Below are positions 40,001 through 50,087 of a stretch of 64,000 nucleotides of DNA, piece by piece (the stretch's first letter is position 1; each line of letters begins with the position of its first letter). The notes beneath the pieces were generated by a model. The model made no database searches, was not told the origin of the DNA, and saw only the letters and a program-made list of their open reading frames with translations. Position numbers and translations under genes: made by a program. This stretch comes from Ectothiorhodospiraceae bacterium. Lineage in GTDB: Bacteria; Pseudomonadota; Gammaproteobacteria; HK1. Location: the NCBI GenBank assembly GCA_024234875.1, contig JACKNM010000002.1, forward strand, positions 248,001 through 312,000, written 5' to 3'.

Positions 40001-40235
40001 GCTCGACCTCCTGCATGGCGTCGAAGCAGTCGGTCTGCACCGAGTCGGAATCGGCGTCGCGTGCCCGCTCGAACAGGCGCTCGCGCGCCGACTCGCAGAG
40101 CGCGGGGAAGTGGGTGTCGATGAAACGGGAGAGCTCGCTCGCGCTCAGGGCCGAGATGCGCGCGAGGCGCGGGCCTGGCCCGCCGAGCCCCGGCACACGC
40201 GCACCGGCGTCCGAGCCGCGTGACGTGTCGGTCAT
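37065..40235 (-). CDS. DUF1631-GGDEF-EAL protein, probable c-di-GMP phosphodiesterase with degenerate cyclase domain
   Basis: 1056 residues from ATG 40235 to the stop at 37065. The N-terminal 600 residues resemble DUF1631 (LSLVDTNAMNDWL, NPFGVQRLAGAFHDAL, and further similar blocks). A GGDEF fold follows (HDALTGLATRRALEWEV), but the catalytic loop reads YGSRFAVLL, so it cannot make c-di-GMP. The EAL domain keeps the expected residues: YHEILLG (EAL-type Glu), NLSG, FEVTESA, DDFGAGHA, KIDGMFV, AEFVEGE and YGQGYAIARP. It therefore probably hydrolyses c-di-GMP, with the GGDEF as a possible GTP-sensing domain. No membrane helix. A single gene on the minus strand. Confidence 0.85.
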   Translation of the reverse strand: MTDTSRGSDAGARVPGLGGPGPRLARISALSASELSRFIDTHFPALCESARERLFERARDADSDSVQTDCFDAMQEVERLRPTIGQRFVELALAQLDRVWGPDRATAGTSPPAVEELSLVDTNAMNDWLSMVAVVNRARPRLAAAEREVADQLERLLGVELTDDANPFGVQRLAGAFHDALQNLGAERRTRRALFAAFEATVATALPDLLGIVRELLSGAGVAPSASSRHAGAVRRGRRGATRRTTDPRRSRPEPSGAIEDLPEPETTGATTTPVVVAPPPAGAHQAAEPPPVGEGLRAEPFPAAADAAGSRTASQVGHLLRLCGDASVIAPSAVPDVDIPAAELATVDRALAKLAHSGRPPGSIATRVEAALAARGRRMQAPAFDALATADALVAAMARDPLVDSAVADLLERVAVPLARCMLVDAMEALAAGHPARRVLDALGAVVVHLEVPEAESPEPVLASVSELMGEAAGAPASVFRAAAEKLEPLVSAQAEHVRRRAFELVEARERQAALLESLRGAAPEPEHAEGRTDDPAWRAAVARSRRVRRGDVLLIDAGTAAAWVARVAWVAPRTHSVLLLDRTAERVETMNLHELALALHRDRVQPYPYAHESCVERAIQRVLGQLYGQAQTRAKHDALTGLATRRALEWEVAEAIERASPQGADTFLWLAQLDRFDALAHRLGEAGANRLLGAMASVLERQLGDAGTVARIYGSRFAVLLARTSRADTLARAERVRRTVEQARCVHRGESLAVGISTGIVPLGVDLAGPDDAMRAAEAVLVSAMATGNCVRIADAPSPGADSAAEAGDLSFRALLDAGRIALRAQRVEPLTDDGSRHPYHEILLGVRDADGRLQPPGRLIAVAERDGEIAALDRWVIATTIAWIAADSATRARPGAYAINLSGITLGDESLPDYVRGRLDDAGIDPGVIAFEVTESAAIDRLSTARAVLLGLRELGCRLALDDFGAGHASFGYLRSLPFDKVKIDGMFVREIDQSDTDRAMVRSIHEIARYLGMETVAEFVEGEAAIAALREIGVDYGQGYAIARPVALDAIG

Positions 40236-40407
40236 CTGGTCCAAGGCGTGCGGATTCCTGCCGGGCTCGGAGCGGTACCGACGGGTTAGCGGCTGCGGCG
40301 CGGAATGCTGGAGCGACCACCGCTGCCGCCGCCCGATCCGGTCGTCCGGGTTGAAATCGCCGCCCCGACCCCTACGTTCGTGGACACGGTCGACGGGAGG
40401 ATGGTGC

Positions 40408-40911
40408 ATGAGCACGTTCGATCAACTCCGGGAGGGGCTCTCGCGAGCCTGGGACACGATCACCGTCGGCTGGCGAGAGCTGGTCGAGCGCGCCGGCGAC
40501 GCGCTCACCCGCTTCCACCCTCCACGTCCCGGTGCGGACATGGAGCCGCGCGAGGAGCGCCTCGCGCGCTCCGGGGCGCGCTGGAGCGTCCTCGCCGCCG
40601 AGGTCAGCGTGGGCCGCGACGCGGTGGAGGTCGCGATCGAGGTGCCGGGGATGGAGCCGGGGGACTTCGAGATCCAGGTCGCCGGCGACGCGCTGGTGAT
40701 CCGGGGCGAGAAGCGCGTCGAGCGCACCCGCACCGAGGGCGACTACCACGTCATGGAGCGCGCCTACGGCGCCTTCGAGCGCGCGATTCGGCTGCCCGAG
40801 CCGGTGGAGGAGTCCGGCGCCAAGGCCGAGTACCGTCGTGGGGTGCTGCGCGTCAGCCTGCCCCGGACCAGACCCCAGCAGGCACGCCGCATCGAGGTGC
40901 GCGCCGGCTGA
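40408..40911 (+). CDS. Hsp20/alpha-crystallin family small heat-shock protein
   Basis: 167 residues. The alpha-crystallin domain spans about residues 60-150: VEVAIEVPGMEPGDFEIQVAGDALVIRGEK, AYGAFERAIRLPEPV and the closing RRGVLRVSLPRTRP (given in key parts). A 55-residue N-terminal helical segment precedes it; the C-terminal IxI tail is not obvious (RIEVRAG). It acts as an ATP-independent chaperone. ATG 40408 with GGGAGG 6 nt upstream is preferred. No heat-shock promoter element could be recognised. Confidence 0.88.
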   Translation: MSTFDQLREGLSRAWDTITVGWRELVERAGDALTRFHPPRPGADMEPREERLARSGARWSVLAAEVSVGRDAVEVAIEVPGMEPGDFEIQVAGDALVIRGEKRVERTRTEGDYHVMERAYGAFERAIRLPEPVEESGAKAEYRRGVLRVSLPRTRPQQARRIEVRAG

Positions 40912-41104
40912 GCTCGCGCGAACCGACCGCGCCGGGAGGCGGGTCGGGGACTGGCGTCGGCGCCGGGGGCAGGCACGCGCTGTCATGCGGGCCAGCCCCC
41001 GGTAGGGGCTCCGGCATCGCCGCGATGACGCTCCGCGCCGGAACCTGATACCGTTGCCGGTCGCGGGTGGTCGGTCGTCGGCCATCGCGACCGGGAGACC
41101 TCCG

Positions 41105-42268
41105 ATGTTCACGACGGGAATGCGCTTCGCGCTCGGTGACGATGTCGAGGCGCTGCGCGAGACCGTCCATCGGTTCGCCCAGAGCGAGATCGCGCCGCGG
41201 GCGGCGGAGATCGACGCGACCAACACCTTCCCGCGCGATCTGTGGCCGCGCCTCGGCGCGCTCGGCCTGCACGGCATCACCGTCGACGAGCGCCACGGTG
41301 GCGCCGGCATGGGCTATCTCGCCCATGTCGTCGCGATGGAGGAGGTGAGCCGGGCGTCGGCCTCGGTCGGCCTGTCCTACGGCGCGCACTCGAACCTGTG
41401 CGTGAACCAGATCCACCGCAACGGCACCGAGGCCCAGAAGGCGCGCTACCTGCCGGGGCTGGTCTGCGGCGAGCACGTGGGCGCGCTGGCGATGAGCGAG
41501 CCGGGTGCGGGCTCCGACGTGGTGTCGATGAAGCTCCGCGCGGTCAAGCGCAACGACCGCTTCGTGCTCAACGGCGCGAAGATGTGGATCACCAACGGCC
41601 CGCACGCGGACGTGCTGGTGGTCTACGCGAAGTCCGACCCCGACGCCGGCCCGCGCGGCATCACCGCGTTCCTGATCGAGCGTGACTTCCCCGGCTTCTC
41701 CACCGCGCAGAAGCTCGACAAGCTCGGCATGCGCGGCTCCGACACCTGCGAGCTGGTGTTCGAGGACTGCGAGGTGCCACTCGACAACGTCCTCGGCCGC
41801 GAGGGCGAGGGGGTGCGGGTGCTGATGTCGGGTCTCGACTACGAGCGCGTGGTGCTCGCCGGCGGTCCGGTCGGGATCATGCAGGCGTGCATGGACCTGG
41901 TGGTGCCCTACGTCCACGAGCGCGAGCAGTTCGGCCGCCCGATCGGCGAGTTCCAGCTCATGCAGGGCAAGCTCGCCGACATGTACACGACCATGAACGC
42001 CTGTCGCGCCTACGTGTACGCGGTGGCAGCGGCCTGCGATCGCGGCGAGACCACGCGCAAGGACGCGGCCGGCTGCATCCTCTACGCGGCGGAGAAGGCG
42101 ACCCGGGTGGCACTGGAGGCGATCCAGACACTCGGCGGCAACGGCTACGTCAACGACAACGCCACCGGCCGGCTGCTGCGCGACGCCAAGCTGTACGAGA
42201 TCGGCGCCGGCACCTCCGAGATCCGGCGCATGCTGATCGGCCGCGAGCTGTTCGCGGAGACCGCGTGA
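41105..42268 (+). CDS. ivd: Isovaleryl-CoA dehydrogenase
   Basis: 387 residues, the usual length. The FAD/acyl-CoA signatures are ALAMSEPGAGSDVVSMKLRA and NGAKMWITNG, and the C-terminal GNGYVNDNATGRLLRDAKLYEIGAGTSEIRRMLIG (given here by pieces QTLGGNGYVND and IGAGTSEIRRMLIG). The catalytic Glu is at about residue 246 in SGLDYERVVLA, the position used by isovaleryl-CoA dehydrogenase. It converts isovaleryl-CoA to 3-methylcrotonyl-CoA in leucine breakdown, passing electrons to ETF. First gene of the liu operon, 16 bp before the carboxylase beta subunit. Confidence 0.92.
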   Translation: MFTTGMRFALGDDVEALRETVHRFAQSEIAPRAAEIDATNTFPRDLWPRLGALGLHGITVDERHGGAGMGYLAHVVAMEEVSRASASVGLSYGAHSNLCVNQIHRNGTEAQKARYLPGLVCGEHVGALAMSEPGAGSDVVSMKLRAVKRNDRFVLNGAKMWITNGPHADVLVVYAKSDPDAGPRGITAFLIERDFPGFSTAQKLDKLGMRGSDTCELVFEDCEVPLDNVLGREGEGVRVLMSGLDYERVVLAGGPVGIMQACMDLVVPYVHEREQFGRPIGEFQLMQGKLADMYTTMNACRAYVYAVAAACDRGETTRKDAAGCILYAAEKATRVALEAIQTLGGNGYVNDNATGRLLRDAKLYEIGAGTSEIRRMLIGRELFAETA

Positions 42269-42284
42269 GCCGAGCGGCCAGCCG

Positions 42285-43892
<1,608 letters not shown>

Positions 43893-43899
43893 GCCGGCG

Positions 43900-45945
43900 A
43901 TGACCTTCGACACCGTGCTGGTCGCCAACCGCGGCGAGATCGCGTGCCGCGTGATCCGCACCGCGCGCCGCATGGGACTGCGGACGGTCGCGGTCTTCTC
44001 CGATGCCGATCGCGATGCCGCGCACGTCGCCCTCGCCGATGTCGCGTACCGCCTCGGCCCGGCATCGGCGCTACGCAGCTATCTCGCGGTGGAGCGCGTG
44101 ATCGAGGCGGCGCGCGCCACCGGCGCTGGCGCCGTTCACCCCGGCTACGGCTTCCTGTCGGAGAACCCCGCCCTGGTCGAGGCCTGCGAGGCAGCGGGCA
44201 TCGTGTTCGTCGGGCCGCCGGCCGACGCCATTCGCGCGATGGGTCACAAGCACGCCGCCAAGCGCCTGATGGAGGCTGCCGGCGTGCCGGTGGTGCCCGG
44301 CTACCACGGCGAGGACCAGTCCGACGCGGTGATCCACGAGCAGGCGTGCACGATCGGCTTTCCGGTGCTGGTGAAGGCGGTCGCCGGCGGCGGCGGCAAG
44401 GGCATGCGCCGGGTCGATCGCGAGTCCGACCTCGCCGCCGCGCTCGCCGGCGCGCGCCGCGAGGCGCGAGCGAGCTTCGGAGACGAGCGGGTGCTGGTGG
44501 AGCGCTACGTCGCCTGCCCGCGCCACGTCGAGATCCAGGTCTTCGCCGATGCCCACGGCAACGTGGTCCACCTCTTCGAGCGCGACTGCTCGTTGCAGCG
44601 CCGTCATCAGAAAGTGATCGAGGAGGCGCCGGCGCCCGGCATGCCGCCGGAGATGCGCACGGCGATGGGCGAGGCGGCGGTGGCGGCGGCGCGCGCCATC
44701 GGCTACCGCGGAGCGGGCACGGTGGAGTTCATCGCCGACGCATCCGACGGTCTCGCCGCGGATCGCTTCTGGTTCATGGAGATGAACACCCGGCTGCAAG
44801 TCGAGCACCCGGTGACCGAGCTGGTGACCGGTCAGGACCTGGTCGAGTGGCAGCTCCGTGTCGCCGCCGGCGAGCCGCTACCCTGCAATCAGGCGTCCGT
44901 CGGCATCGACGGCCACGCCATCGAGGCGCGGATCTACGCCGAGGACCCGGCACGCGGATTCCTGCCCGCCACCGGTCGGCTACGGCACGTCGCGTTTCCG
45001 AGTGCGACCGGGGTGCGCGTCGACACCGGGGTGCGCACCGGCGACACCATCACTCCCTTCTACGATCCGATGATCGCCAAGGTCATCGCCCACGGCCCGA
45101 CCCGCGAGGCCGCGCGCCAGCGTCTGCGCCGTGCGCTCGGCGAGGTCGAGGTGGCCGGTTGCGTGACCAACGCGCCGTTCCTCGCTCGCCTGCTCGCGCA
45201 TCCGGAGTTTGTCGCCGGGCGGCCGGACACCGGTCTGATCGACCGCGAGGTGGACGCATTGACGGCGCCGACGCAGGCCCCGCCGGAGGTCGCGATCGCG
45301 GCCGCGCTCCACGCCGTCGGCGCGCTGGCGCAAGCCGACGACGATCCGTGGCCGGGTGATCCGTGGACGCGGCTGCGCGGCTGGCGCGCGTTCGGCGGCG
45401 CGCGCCAGTTCGTGCATCTCGAGATCGGCGGCGAGGCGGTCGAGGTCCCGGTCACCTTCGACCGGGTGTCGACGATGGCGGCTGGCCTGCCGCATGGAGC
45501 GACGGCGACGCTGCGGGTCGAGCTCGGCGGCGTGACGCACCTGGTGCGGGTGGCCGGCCGCGACGGCGACCGCATCACGCTCGACGTCGACGGCCGCGTG
45601 GGCCGACTGACCCTCGTCGAGGCGCCGGGCGTCGTGCACGTGATTGCAGACGGACGGACCCACGACGTCGCGCTTCCGGATCGGCTCACCGACGACGACG
45701 ATGCGGACGCCGCGCCCGACCGCATCGAGGCACCACTGCCAGGGCGGGTGACCGCGGTGGCGGCCGAGGCCGGTCGCGCGGTGACGCGCGGCGACACCCT
45801 GGCGGTGCTCGAGGCGATGAAGATGGAGCTCACCGTCGAGTCGCCCCGCGACGGTGTGGTCGAGTCGGTGGCGGTGGCGGTGGGTGACCAGGTCGAGGCG
45901 GGGGCGACGCTCGCCGTGCTGGTGCCACGCGAGTCCACGCGGTGA
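43900..45945 (+). CDS. mccA: 3-methylcrotonyl-CoA carboxylase, alpha subunit (biotin carboxylase and biotin carrier)
   Basis: 681 residues. The N-terminal biotin carboxylase (ATP-grasp) starts VLVANRGEIACRVIR, with the ATP loop VAGGGGKGMR and the active-site region MEMNTRLQVEHPVTE. The BT domain follows, and the C-terminal biotinyl domain has the biotinylation site LEAMKMELTV. It carboxylates biotin with bicarbonate and ATP and passes it to MccB. ATG 43900; the stop overlaps the HMG-CoA lyase start (GTGA). Confidence 0.93.
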   Translation: MTFDTVLVANRGEIACRVIRTARRMGLRTVAVFSDADRDAAHVALADVAYRLGPASALRSYLAVERVIEAARATGAGAVHPGYGFLSENPALVEACEAAGIVFVGPPADAIRAMGHKHAAKRLMEAAGVPVVPGYHGEDQSDAVIHEQACTIGFPVLVKAVAGGGGKGMRRVDRESDLAAALAGARREARASFGDERVLVERYVACPRHVEIQVFADAHGNVVHLFERDCSLQRRHQKVIEEAPAPGMPPEMRTAMGEAAVAAARAIGYRGAGTVEFIADASDGLAADRFWFMEMNTRLQVEHPVTELVTGQDLVEWQLRVAAGEPLPCNQASVGIDGHAIEARIYAEDPARGFLPATGRLRHVAFPSATGVRVDTGVRTGDTITPFYDPMIAKVIAHGPTREAARQRLRRALGEVEVAGCVTNAPFLARLLAHPEFVAGRPDTGLIDREVDALTAPTQAPPEVAIAAALHAVGALAQADDDPWPGDPWTRLRGWRAFGGARQFVHLEIGGEAVEVPVTFDRVSTMAAGLPHGATATLRVELGGVTHLVRVAGRDGDRITLDVDGRVGRLTLVEAPGVVHVIADGRTHDVALPDRLTDDDDADAAPDRIEAPLPGRVTAVAAEAGRAVTRGDTLAVLEAMKMELTVESPRDGVVESVAVAVGDQVEAGATLAVLVPRESTR

Positions 45946-46829
45946 GCGCGGTCACCGTCTACGAGGTCGGCCCCCGCGACGGGCTGCAGAACGAGTCGCG
46001 CATCATTCCCACCGTGGACAAGATTCGCCTCGTCGACCTCCTCTCCACCACCGGGCTGCGCCACATCGAGGCCACCAGCTTCGTATCCCCGCGTTGGGTG
46101 CCGCAGATGGCCGACGCGGCCGAGGTGATGGCCGGGATCACGCGCACCGCCGGCGTGCGCTACGCCGCGCTCACCCCGAATCTGCGCGGCTACGAGCGCG
46201 CCCGCGAGGCGCGGGTCGACGAGGTCGCGGTGTTCGCGGCGGCGTCGGAGACGTTCAGCCACAAGAACATCAACTGCTCGATCGCCGACAGCATCGAGCG
46301 CTTCCGACCGGTGCTCGAGGCCGCGGCGGCCGACGGCATTCCCGTGCGCGGTTACGTCTCCTGCGTGGTGGCCTGTCCGTACGACGGACCGGTGGCCCCG
46401 CGCGCGGTGGCCACGGTGGTCGGGCAGCTCCTCGCGCTGGGCTGTCACGCGGTCTCGCTCGGCGATACCATCGGCGCCGGCACGCCGGCCACCATCGACG
46501 CGATGCTCGACGCGGTGCTCGCGGTGGCGCCCGCGTCACGCCTCGCCGGGCATTACCACGACACCGGCGGGCGCGCCATCGACAACGTGCTGGCGACCCT
46601 CGATCGCGACATCACGGTGTTCGACGCCGCCACCGGCGGCCTCGGCGGCTGCCCGTACGCGCCGGGCGCGAAGGGCAACGTCGCGACCGGCCCCCTGGTC
46701 GACGCGCTCGCCGCGCGCGGTGTCGAGACCGGGATCGACCGCGAGCAGCTCCGCGCCGCCGAGGTGCTCGTCGCCTCACTGGCGGTGGGCGACGACGCGC
46801 GCGGGACCAACCAGAGAGGAACGACGTGA
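45942..46829 (+). CDS. 3-hydroxy-3-methylglutaryl-CoA lyase
   Basis: 295 residues. The N-terminal EVGPRDGLQNE, the metal-binding GHYHDTGGRAIDN and the Cys-containing active-site signature GGLGGCPYAPGAKGN are diagnostic. It splits HMG-CoA into acetyl-CoA and acetoacetate, the last step of leucine breakdown. The start is GTG 45942, overlapping mccA by 4 bp; it overlaps the hydratase downstream by 4 bp. No mitochondrial-type extension, as expected. Confidence 0.93.
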   Translation: MSAVTVYEVGPRDGLQNESRIIPTVDKIRLVDLLSTTGLRHIEATSFVSPRWVPQMADAAEVMAGITRTAGVRYAALTPNLRGYERAREARVDEVAVFAAASETFSHKNINCSIADSIERFRPVLEAAAADGIPVRGYVSCVVACPYDGPVAPRAVATVVGQLLALGCHAVSLGDTIGAGTPATIDAMLDAVLAVAPASRLAGHYHDTGGRAIDNVLATLDRDITVFDAATGGLGGCPYAPGAKGNVATGPLVDALAARGVETGIDREQLRAAEVLVASLAVGDDARGTNQRGTT

Positions 46830-47617
46830 CCGAGCCGACGCTCGACCTGACCACCGACGCCCGCGGCGTCGCCACCCTCACCCTCTCCCGCCCCGACAAG
46901 CACAACGCCATGAGCGCGGAGATGCTGACCGCGCTCGGCGAGGCGCTGGCCACCTTGCGCGAGGACGACGCGGTACGCGTGGTGGTGCTGACCGGTGCCG
47001 GCAAGAGCTTCTGCGCTGGCGGCGACATCGACTGGATGCGCGCGCAGGCCGCCGCCGACCGCGCGACCCGCATCGCCGAGGCGACCCGGCTCGCCAACGT
47101 GCTGCGCGACATCGACGCCCTGCCCAAGCCGGTGATCGGGCGCGTCAACGGCCAGGCCTTCGGCGGCGGAGTCGGCATGATGGCGGTGTGCGACACCGTG
47201 ATCGCGGCCGACCACGCACGCTTCGCGATGACCGAGGTTCGCCTCGGCATCATCCCCGCGACCATCAGCCCCTACGTGCTCGCGCGCCTCGGCGTGGGCC
47301 GCGCCCGGCGCGTGTTCTTCAGCCCACGCCTGTTCGACGCCCACGAGGCACGCGACCTCGGGCTGGTCGCCCGGGTGGTGCCGGCGGCCGAGCTGGACGA
47401 CGCGGTGGAGGCGGAGGTCGCGCCGTACCTGCAGGCCGCGCCCGGGGCCGTCGCACGCGCGAAGGCACTCGCCCGCAGTCTCGGCCCCGTCGTCGACGAC
47501 ACGGTGATCCGACGCACCGTCGGCCTGCTCGCGGACGCCTGGGAGACGCCGGAGGCGGCGGAGGGCTTCGACGCCTTCTTCGCCCGCCGCGCACCATCGT
47601 GGGCGCCGCCCGCATGA
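46826..47617 (+). CDS. liuC: Enoyl-CoA hydratase family protein, probably 3-methylglutaconyl-CoA hydratase
   Basis: 263 residues with the crotonase fold: AGKSFCAGGDIDWMRA (oxyanion region) and GQAFGGGVGMMAVCDTVIAADHARFAMTEVRLGIIP. By position between HMG-CoA lyase and the end of the leucine operon, its reaction should be hydration of 3-methylglutaconyl-CoA to HMG-CoA. Starts at GTG 46826 inside the lyase stop. The second catalytic Glu region, FAMTEVRLGIIP, carries a Glu as in active hydratases. Confidence 0.88.
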   Translation: MTEPTLDLTTDARGVATLTLSRPDKHNAMSAEMLTALGEALATLREDDAVRVVVLTGAGKSFCAGGDIDWMRAQAAADRATRIAEATRLANVLRDIDALPKPVIGRVNGQAFGGGVGMMAVCDTVIAADHARFAMTEVRLGIIPATISPYVLARLGVGRARRVFFSPRLFDAHEARDLGLVARVVPAAELDDAVEAEVAPYLQAAPGAVARAKALARSLGPVVDDTVIRRTVGLLADAWETPEAAEGFDAFFARRAPSWAPPA

Positions 47618-48846
47618 GTCGCGACGACAGCATCGAGACACCCTACGGCTGGGTGGTGATCGCGGTGTCGCTCACCATCCACACCATCGGCCTCGCCGCA
47701 CCGACTCTCTTGTTCGTGTCGCTGAAGCCCATCGCGGCGGACTTCGACTGGCCGCGGGCGGTGCCCTCGTTCGCCTATTCCCTGCTGATGGTGGGCAGCG
47801 GCATCGGCGGCATCGCCATGGGCTGGTGGCTCGACCGCCGAGGCATCGTGCAACCGGTGCTGTTCGGCGCGGTGATGATTGCCCTCGGGGCCTTCGTCGC
47901 CAGCCGCGCCGACGGGCAGTGGAGCTTCTACTTCGCCAACGGGGTGCTCATCGGCCTGCTCGGCAAGGCGGCGATGATCGCGCCGCTGATGGCGAACGCG
48001 ACGCGCTGGTTCGACCGCCGCCGCGGGCTCGCGGTGTCGATCCTCGCCTCCGGCCAGGGGCTCGCGGGGACGCTGTGGCCGTCGACCGCGCGCTACCTCA
48101 ACGAGACCGTCGGCTGGCGCGACACCTACCTCTACTTCGCGGTGCTCGCGCTGGTGACGATGGTGCCGCTCACCTTTCTCCTGCGACCCAAGCCGCCGCA
48201 GGCGCCGCCGACGAGCGCGTTGCACGGCGGGCTCGCCTCGGCCGGCCGCGCGCTCGGGCTACCGTCGTCGATGGTCCAGGGGCTGCTGTGGCTGGCGGTG
48301 GTCGGCTGCTGCACCGGGATGGCGGTGCCGATCGTGCATCTGGCGAGCCACGCCACCGATCTGGGCTTCTCCGCCGCACGCGGCGCGGAGATGCTCTCGG
48401 TGTTGTTCGTGGCCGCCTTCGTGAGCCGAATCGTGTTCGGAATGATCGCCGACCGCATCGGCGGCATGCGCACCCTGCTCGTCGGCTCGACCTGCCAGGC
48501 GGTGATGCTGCTGGTGTTCTCCCAGGTCGAGAGTCTGGTCGGGCTCTACGTGGCGGCGCTGCTGTTCGGCATCGGGTTCTCCGGGATCATGCCCTGCTAC
48601 CCGCTGGTGATCCGGCTACTGTTTCCGGCCTCGGAGGCCGGCTGGCGCATCGCCAGCCAGTACCTGTTCGCGGCGATGGGGATGGCGCTCGGCGGCTGGA
48701 TGGGCGGCGTGGTCTACGACCATACCGGCAGCTACACCGAGGCCTTCCTGCTCGGCCTCGCCTTCAACGTCATGAACTTCTCAGTGATGGGTTGGGTGTA
48801 TCTGCGCCAGCGCCAGCAACCGACCCCGAGCCCGGTGGCGATCTGA
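47614..48846 (+). CDS. Major facilitator superfamily transporter
   Basis: 410 residues with about 12 membrane helices. MGWWLDRRGIVQ and GMIADRIGGMRT are the MFS loop signatures (DRxG type). It belongs to the monocarboxylate/oxalate-formate-type group by its general pattern, so it may take up isovalerate, acetoacetate or a related acid. It starts at ATG 47614 overlapping the hydratase stop (ATGA), which makes it the last gene of the liu operon. Substrate is inferred from position alone. Confidence 0.85.
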   Translation: MSRDDSIETPYGWVVIAVSLTIHTIGLAAPTLLFVSLKPIAADFDWPRAVPSFAYSLLMVGSGIGGIAMGWWLDRRGIVQPVLFGAVMIALGAFVASRADGQWSFYFANGVLIGLLGKAAMIAPLMANATRWFDRRRGLAVSILASGQGLAGTLWPSTARYLNETVGWRDTYLYFAVLALVTMVPLTFLLRPKPPQAPPTSALHGGLASAGRALGLPSSMVQGLLWLAVVGCCTGMAVPIVHLASHATDLGFSAARGAEMLSVLFVAAFVSRIVFGMIADRIGGMRTLLVGSTCQAVMLLVFSQVESLVGLYVAALLFGIGFSGIMPCYPLVIRLLFPASEAGWRIASQYLFAAMGMALGGWMGGVVYDHTGSYTEAFLLGLAFNVMNFSVMGWVYLRQRQQPTPSPVAI

Positions 48847-49262
48847 CCCCGCCCACACCGCGGCCAATCACGTAGCCCGGGTGTAGCGCAGCGGAACCCG
48901 GGGAACGTCGCGCCAACCCGGCCGCGCTTCGCGCGGCTTCCCGGACTGCGCTGACGCTTCGTCCGGGCTACGGGCGTGGGCGCGTAGCCCGGGTGGAGCG
49001 AAGCGAAACCCGGGGAACGTCGCGCCGTCCCCTCGGCCGCGCTTCGCGCGGCTTCCCGGACTGCGCTGACGCTTCGTCTGGGCTACGGGCGTGGGCGCGT
49101 AGCCCGGGTGGAGCGCAGCGGAACCCGGGGAACGTCGCGCCACCCCCCCGGCCGCGCTTCGCGCGGCTTCCCGGACTGCGCTGACGCTCCGTCCAGGCTA
49201 CGGCACTGTGGGTAGCCCGGGTGGAGCGAAGCGAAACCCGGTGACCTCACCCAGCACCACGC
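48847..49262. other. Intergenic region filled by palindromic repeats
   Basis: A 416-bp gap between the MFS gene and the convergent RidA-like gene. Apart from a few bases at each side it consists of the repeat array described at 48872-49243. No gene was found; the apparent short reading frames on both strands are repeat translations. Confidence 0.7.
48872..49243. repeat. Tandem array of about 113-bp palindromic repeat units (three full, one partial)
   Basis: Units start at 48872, 48984, 49099 and 49212, with spacing 112, 115 and 113 bp. Each opens GTAGCCCGGGTG(G/T)AGCG and closes with the complement CCGGGCTACG. Inside there is a smaller hairpin GCCGCGC-TTC-GCGCGGC. The copies differ at a few positions. 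This looks like a bacterial REP/palindromic element of the GTAGCCCGGG kind, here in an unusual tandem arrangement between two convergent genes, where it may serve as terminator. Confidence 0.85.
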
Positions 49263-50015
49263 TCAGATCACGACCTCTCGCGCCGCGCCGCGGACGTCCA
49301 TCTCGAACTCGAGCTCCACCACCGGCGGATGCGCGTAGATCCAGGTCAGGCCACCGGGCGTGGCGCCGCGACGCACGAGCGCGTCCTCGACCAGGAAGCC
49401 GATGTCGTGGACGGTGTAGACCTGGGTGTCCAGCGCGTCGGCCCAGCCGAAACCGAGCGCGTGGAGCCTGCGCTCCATCTCGCCGACCACATAGTCGGCC
49501 TTGGCGCGCAGCCCCTCGCGCGAGACGTCGCCCCGGCGCACGATGTGGTCGCGATAGTTGCCCTTGCCCTCGGGCGCCTCGCCGCCGCCGGCGACGATGA
49601 AGCCACCACGACCGCCAGCCGCCGCGGGCACGGTGTAGGAGAACGCGTAGAGCACGGGCTCCGCCGGCGGCTCCACGCGCGGGCACACGTTGGTGCGGGC
49701 CACGGGGTTGACGTCGTCGCGGTAGATCCCCCATCGCTCGAGCGTGCCGACGTAGAGACGATTGAACTCGACGAAGCCCGTCTCGGTGAACGGCGCCGGG
49801 GAGCGCAGCTCGCAGGCGCAGAAGGCGGTCGTCGGGCGGCCGAGCGCGGCGAGGTGCGCCTCCACCGCAGCGAATCCCGCGGCGAGCGGCGGCGGGCGCA
49901 GGAACCGCGCACGCTCGATGGCGTGCCCGGGCTCGGCCGCGACGCCACCGGAATACTGGAACACCGCCTCGATGTAGCGGTAACCACCGGGCTCGAACAC
50001 TGGGACGCGGGCCAT
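49263..50015 (-). CDS. RidA-like (YjgF family) deaminase-like protein, two-lobed
   Basis: 250 residues, about twice a single RidA domain. The N-terminal half contains FCACELRSPAPF and the C-terminal half has GFIVAGGGEAPEGKGNY then QVYTVHDIGFLVED, which resembles proteins annotated as 2-amino-5-chloromuconate deaminase (CnbZ) of the RidA superfamily. Those remove the amino group from an aminomuconate in nitro- or amino-aromatic degradation. No other such genes are nearby, so the substrate is open. It is followed by a small NIPSNAP gene on the same strand, upstream by 72 bp. Confidence 0.62.
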   Translation of the reverse strand: MARVPVFEPGGYRYIEAVFQYSGGVAAEPGHAIERARFLRPPPLAAGFAAVEAHLAALGRPTTAFCACELRSPAPFTETGFVEFNRLYVGTLERWGIYRDDVNPVARTNVCPRVEPPAEPVLYAFSYTVPAAAGGRGGFIVAGGGEAPEGKGNYRDHIVRRGDVSREGLRAKADYVVGEMERRLHALGFGWADALDTQVYTVHDIGFLVEDALVRRGATPGGLTWIYAHPPVVELEFEMDVRGAAREVVI

Positions 50016-50087
50016 CGTCTGTCTCCTTGGGACTGAGTCACCGGGCGGGCGGCGGCGGCGGAGCGAGTGACTCCGCCGCCGACCGGC

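Noticed and set aside
37209..40223. A 1004-codon open frame on the plus strand
   Set aside because: It is antisense to the DUF1631-GGDEF-EAL gene, has a low-complexity Arg/Gly/Val composition and no motif; such frames arise in high-GC genomes.
48868..49184. Short frames on both strands in the palindromic array
   Set aside because: They are repeat translations with identical blocks (for example PGFRFAPPGLR) and no start signals.
48872..49243. Considered as a CRISPR array
   Set aside because: Units are about 113 bp, adjacent without unique spacers, and nearly identical throughout. No cas genes are nearby.
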